Source of the DNA: UBA9160 sp035489755
GTDB taxonomy: Bacteria; Myxococcota_A; UBA9160
Reading direction: 5' to 3'
DNA: 64,000 bases
NCBI GenBank assembly: GCA_035489755.1
Contig: DATGZK010000072.1
Coordinates: 1-64,000, forward strand
Every line of letters begins with the position of its first letter. The first letter of the stretch is position 1. Under the pieces are notes generated by a model, which was given only the letters and a program-made list of their open reading frames with translations, had not been told where the DNA came from and searched no databases. Position numbers and translations under genes: made by a program. Shown piece after piece: positions 59,050-64,000 of the stretch.

Positions 59050-60098
59050 CCGAGCCCCGAACGCCCGCCGCCCTCGGCTATCGCTGGCCTGCGGAGTGGG
59101 AGCGCCACGCTGCGACGTGGCTTTCCTGGCCCCACAATCTCGACACCTGGCCCGGGCACTTCGCTCCGGTGCCCGCGGTTTTCGGAACGATCGTACGAGC
59201 GCTTCACGAGCACGAACTCGTGCGCATCAACGTCGGAAGCTCCGAGCTCGAGGACAGCGCCCGGCAACTCCTCTCGGCGGCGGGTGTGAATGTCGACCGC
59301 GGTGTGCGGTTCCAGCGCATCGCGACCAACGACGCCTGGGTCCGCGACCACGGCGGCATCTTGGTGGTGCGCGAGCACGCGGGCCAGCGCGAGCGGGCAG
59401 TGGTTGATTTCGAGTTCGACTCGTGGGGCAAGAAATACGGCCCCTGGGACCTCGATCGCGCGGTACCCGGGCAGATGGCCCGGGCTCTCGGTGTTCCGCA
59501 GTTTCGCGCGGGGGTCGTGCTCGAGGGCGGTTCGATCGACGGCAACGGAGAAGGCACCGTGCTCACCACCGAGTCGTGCCTTCTCAACCCGAATCGGGGT
59601 CCGGCGCGAACCCGGGAAGGCATGGAGCGCGTCCTCGCGGATCAGCTCGGCACTCGTCACGTGTTGTGGCTGGGGGAGGGAATCGCAGGCGACGATACGG
59701 ACGGCCACGTCGACGACCTCGCTCGGTTTGTTGACGCAGGAACCGTGGTCACTGCCTTGGAAGACGACTCGGCCGACGAGAACTTCGCGCCCCTTAAGGC
59801 AAACCTGGCCCGGCTGCGCGCGATGCGGGACCCCAAGGGCAAGCCGTTTGCAATCGCCACGCTGCCGATGCCCCCCCCGCTCTTTGTCGACGGCCAACGA
59901 TGCCCCGCGAGCTATGCCAACTTCTATCTCGCGAACGGCGTTGCGCTCGTCCCGACCTATGGCGCGCCTTCTGACAGCCGGGCGCTGGCCGTGCTGCGTG
60001 AGCTCTTGCCGGGCCGCGAGATTGTCGGAATCCCGTGCGGCGACCTCGTCTACGGTCTTGGCGCCATTCATTGCGTGACCCAGCAGGAGCCGGCTTGA
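59046..60098 (+). CDS. aguA: agmatine deiminase
   Basis: AguA converts agmatine to N-carbamoylputrescine, the substrate of AguB. The 350-aa protein has the PPAD/guanidino-modifying fold signatures 'WPHNLDTWPG', 'NDAWVRDHGGILVV', 'VLEGGSIDGNGEGTVLTTE', 'GDDTDGHVDDLARFV' and the nucleophile Cys343 in 'GAIHCVTQQEP'. No arginine decarboxylase lies nearby. The 250 bp after it have no recognisable gene. Confidence 0.95.
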   Translation: MTEPRTPAALGYRWPAEWERHAATWLSWPHNLDTWPGHFAPVPAVFGTIVRALHEHELVRINVGSSELEDSARQLLSAAGVNVDRGVRFQRIATNDAWVRDHGGILVVREHAGQRERAVVDFEFDSWGKKYGPWDLDRAVPGQMARALGVPQFRAGVVLEGGSIDGNGEGTVLTTESCLLNPNRGPARTREGMERVLADQLGTRHVLWLGEGIAGDDTDGHVDDLARFVDAGTVVTALEDDSADENFAPLKANLARLRAMRDPKGKPFAIATLPMPPPLFVDGQRCPASYANFYLANGVALVPTYGAPSDSRALAVLRELLPGREIVGIPCGDLVYGLGAIHCVTQQEPA

Positions 60099-60351
60099 GT
60101 GGCGCGGCGGGCGTAGCTGGGTGGCGTTGTTTGACGACGAGCGGAGACTGTGGACCGCGGGTGCGAGGTCCTCTACAAGGCAGAGTGTCTGCGAGCCTTT
60201 CGATCATCGCGCTTCCCGGGACCGGCACGGACTGCCACGGGTCTTCGCGTTCGAGCGGCCCGCCCCGATCTCCCGACGCTCGTCCTGCGTTGGATCCGAC
60301 TCTAAGCTTCGGCTTCGAGGAGCTGAGCCCGAAGGCCCAGATCCGCAAGCG

Positions 60352-61116
60352 CTAGAGCGTTGCTCCGCCGTCGACCACCAGCACCTCGCCGTTGGCATAG
60401 CTCCCGGCGTCGCTGGCGAGCAGCAGCGCGGCGCCCGCGATTTCCTCGGGCTGGCCGTGGCGGCGGAGCGGATTGCGCTTTACGTAGGCCTCATATCCGG
60501 CTGGGTTGTCGAGGAGCGCGCGCGCCATGTGCGTCTCGATCAGCCCGGGCGCGATCGCGTTGACCCGAACGCCGCGTGGCCCGAGCTCCATGGCCATGGT
60601 CTTCGTGAGATGGATCACCGCGGCCTTCGACGCGCCGTAGGCAGCGAGAGCCGGCGTCGCGTGGATGCCGCCGTTCGACGCGATGTTCACGATCGAACCC
60701 GCCCCGCGCGATACCATGCCGCGGGCGATGGCCTGGGAGAGCAGGAATAGCCCCGTCACGTTCGTCTCGAAGACCTTGCGCCAGGCGCCCACGCCGAGAT
60801 CCAAGACCCCGGCCATCACGGGGTTTGTGGCCGCATTGTTTACGAGCACGTCGATTACGAGCGCTGCCCGCTCCAGCTCGGAGACGAGCGCCGCGATCGA
60901 TTCCTCGTTGCTCATGTTGACCGTCGCGACGTGCGCCCGTCTGCCGAGGGCCTCGACTTCCTTGGCCACGCTTTCGAGGGCTTCGCGCTTTCGTGAGGAC
61001 AGCACAAGATCCGCGCCATGCTCGGCGAAGCCGAGAGCGATGGCGCGGCCAATCCCGCGCGAAGCGCCGGTCACAAGCGCAGTCTTTCCGGCGAGGGAGA
61101 AGCGTTCGCGAATCAG
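60352..61116 (-). CDS. short-chain dehydrogenase/reductase, non-standard start
   Basis: The product matches classical SDRs: 'ALVTGASRGIGRAIAL' (cofactor-binding TGxxxGxG, 16-23), 'VNNAATNPV', catalytic Ser in 'IASNGGIHATPAL' region and 'YGASKAAVIHLTK' (Tyr and Lys), and the C-terminal 'YANGEVLVVDGGATL'. AGGAGGAG lies 6 nt before CTG (61114-61116), followed by ATT, giving the usual length of 254; no ATG/GTG/TTG fits. The next possible ATG (61212) would add 32 unlike residues. It is divergent from frdA. Substrate unknown. Confidence 0.85.
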   Translation of the reverse strand: MIRERFSLAGKTALVTGASRGIGRAIALGFAEHGADLVLSSRKREALESVAKEVEALGRRAHVATVNMSNEESIAALVSELERAALVIDVLVNNAATNPVMAGVLDLGVGAWRKVFETNVTGLFLLSQAIARGMVSRGAGSIVNIASNGGIHATPALAAYGASKAAVIHLTKTMAMELGPRGVRVNAIAPGLIETHMARALLDNPAGYEAYVKRNPLRRHGQPEEIAGAALLLASDAGSYANGEVLVVDGGATL

Positions 61117-61273
61117 CGCAGACTCCTCCTCTTGGTCCTCAGCAGTGGCGGGACCGAGCTCGCGGCCTGTCTTACCAGCCTGCGCTCCTCTGGTCGAGGG
61201 CCGGCGCGACATTTCCCTGCCAGGACCCCCAAGGTGCGCTAAACCCGGACGGGGGAGAGGTGGGAGGACCAGC

Positions 61274-62995
61274 GTGGTTGAGGTAGTTCGGCACGACCTC
61301 GTGATCGTGGGGGGAGGTGCGGCCGGGATCCGCGCCGCCATCGCGGCCGTAGAGGCGGACCCCAAGGTCACCGTGGCGCTCGTCTCCAAGGTCTATCCGA
61401 TGCGCAGTCACACGGTCTCGGCGGAGGGGGGAGCCGCCGCGGTGGTCCCGGGCTCGGACGACAGCCTCGACAAGCACGCCTACGACACCGTCAAGGGCTC
61501 CGACTTTCTCGCGGACCAAGATGTGGTCGACTACTTCGTCGAACAGGCCCCCCTTGAGCTCACACGACTCGAGCACTGGGGATGCCCCTGGACCCGCAAC
61601 GAGGACGGCAGCGTCGCCACGAGGCCCTTCGGCGGCATGCAAATCCCCCGCACCTGGTACGCCGCCGACAAGGTCGGCTTCCACATGCTCCATACGCTCT
61701 TCCAGCATTGCATGCGTTTCGACCGGATCGTTCGCTACGACGAGTACTTCGTCACGAAGCTCCTCGTCGACGGCGGGGCCGTGAAGGGCGTCGCCGCCCT
61801 GGATATGCGCGAGGGCGAGACGCGCGTCGTCCTCGGGCGCGCCGTGATCCTCGCGACGGGCGGTGCCGGCAAGTGCTTCCCGTTCACGACCAATGGCACC
61901 ATCAAGACCGGAGACGGGATGTCGCTCGCATACCGCGCCGGGGTCGGTCTCAAGGACATGGAGTTTGTTCAGTATCACCCGACGGGGCTGCCGGGCACGG
62001 GCATCCTGATTACGGAGGCTTCCCGCGGCGAGGGCGGCTACGTGATCAACTCCGAGGGCGAGCGCTTTCTCGTGACCCGCGACTACGGAGTGGGCCAGAA
62101 AGCCGAGCTTGGACCTCGCGACATGATCTCGCGGGCCATCATGCAGGAGATCAGCGCCGGGCGCGGGATCAAAGGCCCGTACGGCGAGTACGTCCAGCTT
62201 GACCTGCGCCATCTCGGCGAGGCCAAAATTATGAAGCGGCTCCCCTTCGTACGAGAGCTGTCCAAGACCTACGCGGGTGTCGACCCCGTGTACCAGCCGA
62301 TCCCCATTCGCCCTGTCGTCCACTACATGATGGGCGGCGTGGACACCGATGTGACAGGCGCCACCGACCTGCCCGGCCTCTACGCTGCGGGGGAGTGTGC
62401 GAGCGTGTCGCTCAATGGCGCCAATCGTCTCGGGTCAAACTCCCTGACCGAGTGCCTCGTGTTCGGTGCTCGCGCAGCGATCGAAGCCTTGAGGTACGTC
62501 CGTGGGACGAGCGATGGCAACGAGGGAGCGCTCCGCCATCAAGGCGAGGAGGAGATGGCGCGCATCGATGCCCTGCGCGGCCGGAAGAAGGGCGGCGAGA
62601 AAATTGCCCAGGTCCGCCGGGAGATGAACCTCGCCATGGAGCGCGGTTGCGGCGTGTACCGCGAGCAGGCGTCTATGCACCAGACCGTCGCCGAACTCGC
62701 ACAGCTGAAGGGCCGTTATGCCGATCTCGCACTTGAAGACGCGAGCAAGGTCTTCAATACCGAGATTCTCACAGCCCTTGAGCTCGGCAGCATGCTCGAT
62801 GTCGCAGAGGCCATCGCGGTAGCCGCTGCAGCTCGCCAGGAGTCACGCGGCGCGCATGCCTGCAGCGACTGTCCGAAGCGCAACGACGCGAGATTTCTGC
62901 ACCACTCGCTCGTGTTCTTCACGCCCGCCGGTCCGCGCCTGGACAAGAAGCCGGTCACCATCACGCGGTTCCAGCCCGAGGAGCGGAAGTACTGA
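61274..62995 (+). CDS. frdA: fumarate reductase flavoprotein subunit (FrdA-type)
   Basis: FrdA carries covalently bound FAD and reduces fumarate or oxidises succinate. The 573-aa protein has 'HDLVIVGGGAAGIRAAIAAV', the FAD-linked His46 in 'YPMRSHTVSAEGG', 'DVVDYFVEQAPLELTRLEHWGCPW' in parts, 'EFVQYHPTGLPGTGILITEA', the catalytic 'ELGPRDMISRAI' and 'SVSLNGANRLGSNSLTECLVFG'. It resembles E. coli FrdA more than SdhA throughout. GTG 61274 has GGGAGG 6 nt ahead. It heads frdABC. Confidence 0.93.
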   Translation: MVEVVRHDLVIVGGGAAGIRAAIAAVEADPKVTVALVSKVYPMRSHTVSAEGGAAAVVPGSDDSLDKHAYDTVKGSDFLADQDVVDYFVEQAPLELTRLEHWGCPWTRNEDGSVATRPFGGMQIPRTWYAADKVGFHMLHTLFQHCMRFDRIVRYDEYFVTKLLVDGGAVKGVAALDMREGETRVVLGRAVILATGGAGKCFPFTTNGTIKTGDGMSLAYRAGVGLKDMEFVQYHPTGLPGTGILITEASRGEGGYVINSEGERFLVTRDYGVGQKAELGPRDMISRAIMQEISAGRGIKGPYGEYVQLDLRHLGEAKIMKRLPFVRELSKTYAGVDPVYQPIPIRPVVHYMMGGVDTDVTGATDLPGLYAAGECASVSLNGANRLGSNSLTECLVFGARAAIEALRYVRGTSDGNEGALRHQGEEEMARIDALRGRKKGGEKIAQVRREMNLAMERGCGVYREQASMHQTVAELAQLKGRYADLALEDASKVFNTEILTALELGSMLDVAEAIAVAAAARQESRGAHACSDCPKRNDARFLHHSLVFFTPAGPRLDKKPVTITRFQPEERKY

Positions 62996-63744
62996 TGAGC
63001 GAGCTGCAGAAGAAGACCTTCGTGATCACGCGCTTCGATCCCGACAAGGACGAGGTGCCGAAGACGCAGGCCTACCAGATTCCCGTCCGCCCCGACTGGA
63101 AGGTCCTGGACGCGTTGAATTTCATCAAGGATGAAGTGGACGGCACGCTCTCGCATCGCTGGTCCTGCCGCATGGCGGTCTGCGGAAGCTGTGGCATGAC
63201 GGTCAACGGCGAGCCGAAGCTCACGTGCAAGACAGCGCTCTCCGACTACGGCGACACCGTAGAGGTGGGACCGCTCTCGAACTTTCCGGTGATCCGCGAT
63301 CTCGTCGTCGAGCTCGAGGGATTCATGGAGAAGTTCAAGGCCGTGAAGCCGTGGATCATCCGGGCCAAGGAGAAGGCGCCGGAGCAGGGCGTCTACCGCC
63401 AGTCGCCAGAGGAGCTCGAGGCGTTCAAGCAGTTCAGCATGTGCATCAATTGCATGCTGTGCTACGCGGCGTGTCCCGTCGTCGGTAACGAGCCGGACTA
63501 CCTCGGGCCTGCCGCGCTCGCGCTCGGCCACCGTTACAACCTCGACTCGCGCGATGAAGGCGACGCGGAGCGCAATCAGGTGTTCCGGGAGGAGGGTGGC
63601 GTGTACTCTTGCTCCTACGCGAACGAGTGCAGCGAGGTCTGCCCGAAAAACGTCGATCCTGCGGCGGCCATCAACCAGGCAAAGTTCCTTGCGGTGGTGG
63701 ACTGGGCAAAAAGCTTCGTCTCTCCGCGGCCGAGGAGGAAGTAG
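62995..63744 (+). CDS. frdB: fumarate reductase iron-sulfur subunit (FrdB-type)
   Basis: FrdB links FrdA to the quinone site. The 249-aa protein has the [2Fe-2S] Cys set 58, 63, 66 and 78 in 'WSCRMAVCGSCGMTV' and 'LTCKT', and the two other clusters in 'CINCMLCYAACP' (150, 153, 156, 160) and 'CSYANECSEVCPKNVDP' (206, 212, 216). 'CINCMLCYAACPVVGNEPDY' matches the FrdB branch. The ATG shares one base with the frdA TGA. Confidence 0.95.
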   Translation: MSELQKKTFVITRFDPDKDEVPKTQAYQIPVRPDWKVLDALNFIKDEVDGTLSHRWSCRMAVCGSCGMTVNGEPKLTCKTALSDYGDTVEVGPLSNFPVIRDLVVELEGFMEKFKAVKPWIIRAKEKAPEQGVYRQSPEELEAFKQFSMCINCMLCYAACPVVGNEPDYLGPAALALGHRYNLDSRDEGDAERNQVFREEGGVYSCSYANECSEVCPKNVDPAAAINQAKFLAVVDWAKSFVSPRPRRK

Positions 63745-63746
63745 CC

Positions 63747-64000
63747 ATGGCGCGCCTCGCAGACCCGCTCGCCATGAGCCCGTCTCGGCCAGGCCGCACG
63801 CGGACTGCCCCTCCCCTCATGCCGGCAATGTTTCCGGCCCAGGGACGCTACCGATCCTACATGCTCTTCGGCGCGTGCTGCGTGTTCTTCCTCTTGTCGA
63901 GCTTGCTGTTTCTCCGTGTCGTGAACGCCCTCGCCACAGGACCCGAAGCCTGGGCCGAGCTGCTGCGCGAGTTCCGTCATCCGCTGTATCTCGTGTACAA
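63747..64000 (+). CDS. frdC: FrdC-type membrane anchor, cut by the window end
   Basis: Of this gene 84 codons are present. ATG 63747 has GAGGAGGAA 6 nt before. After a polar N-terminus the sequence reads 'YRSYMLFGACCVFFLLSSLLF' with 'LATGPEAWAELLREFRHPLYLVY' behind it, the same order as the 'YRFYM' helix and 'ALKNGPESW' loop of E. coli FrdC. It anchors FrdAB to the membrane and binds quinone. The rest of the gene, and a probable frdD, lie beyond the right edge. Confidence 0.8.
   Translation, partial: MARLADPLAMSPSRPGRTRTAPPLMPAMFPAQGRYRSYMLFGACCVFFLLSSLLFLRVVNALATGPEAWAELLREFRHPLYLVY

Noticed and set aside
60099..60351. Spacer after aguA with several short open frames, one ending 'FGFEELSPKAQIRKR'
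   Set aside because: No ribosome site, no family resemblance, and the frames change within a short distance.

Overview
The window is 64 kb of high-GC bacterial DNA, almost fully coding, with many GTG/TTG starts and 1-4 nt stop/start overlaps. Gene content points to an aerobic Gram-negative of deltaproteobacterial, Myxococcota or Binatota type: a caa3-type cytochrome oxidase cluster with a cytochrome c-fused CoxB, a FrdABC-type fumarate reductase, a MoxR/Bat (aerotolerance) operon, NtrB/NtrC regulators, an RND-superfamily exporter and a SelW-like selenoprotein. I see no rRNA, tRNA, CRISPR array or insertion sequence. Lineage is inference from family resemblance only.

Layout. Positions 1 to about 4.79 kb look like an accessory island that continues past the left edge: a leftward train of tiny overlapping unknown genes, a ribbon-helix-helix-like protein, a divergent small serine recombinase, then small secreted, lipoprotein and HTH genes. 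The island ends inside a crotonase-family gene that has lost its first codons. From 5.6 to 20.4 kb come a lipoprotein, the leftward ntrB-ntrC-thiE-nupC operon, rightward moeA-mobA, leftward uppP and hflX, a membrane protein, a cytochrome c, a PD-(D/E)xK-like DUF2161 protein, DUF4262 and small genes, and a HAD hydrolase. From 20.5 to 32.8 kb lie a class I fumarase and an eight-gene leftward operon (AsmA-like, rfaE2, moxR, DUF58, a BatD-like membrane protein, batA, batB/C, batD) whose seven junctions are all 4-nt overlaps.

From 33 to 44 kb: an XRE regulator, ptsP (PTS enzyme I with GAF domain, apparently with a non-standard start codon), a DUF374 acyltransferase, then coxB-coxA-coxC-coxD-ctaG-ctaB, a membrane protein and SURF1. 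At 44.1-44.5 kb are two easily missed items: a 75-codon selenoprotein whose Sec UGA looks like a stop, followed at once by a frameshifted scrap of a P1B metal ATPase. From 44.6 to 56 kb: a YfcE-like phosphoesterase, membrane genes, a TSUP permease, an amidohydrolase, a frameshifted APH-fold kinase, leuS, ppsR and a large RND exporter. From 56.4 to 64 kb: a 2-hydroxyacid dehydrogenase, a YacP-like NYN protein, aguB-aguA (agmatine to putrescine), an SDR, and frdA-frdB-frdC, the last cut by the window end.

The genes combine into aerobic respiration (cox plus its heme A and assembly factors), quinone-linked fumarate/succinate chemistry (fumarase, FrdABC), molybdopterin synthesis (MoeA, MobA), envelope building (UppP, RfaE2, AsmA, DUF374, Bat) and nitrogen or polyamine metabolism (NtrBC, AguAB). 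Start sites were chosen from Shine-Dalgarno spacing, overlap with the upstream stop, and the usual family N-terminus; family names come from remembered motifs, not from database searches.
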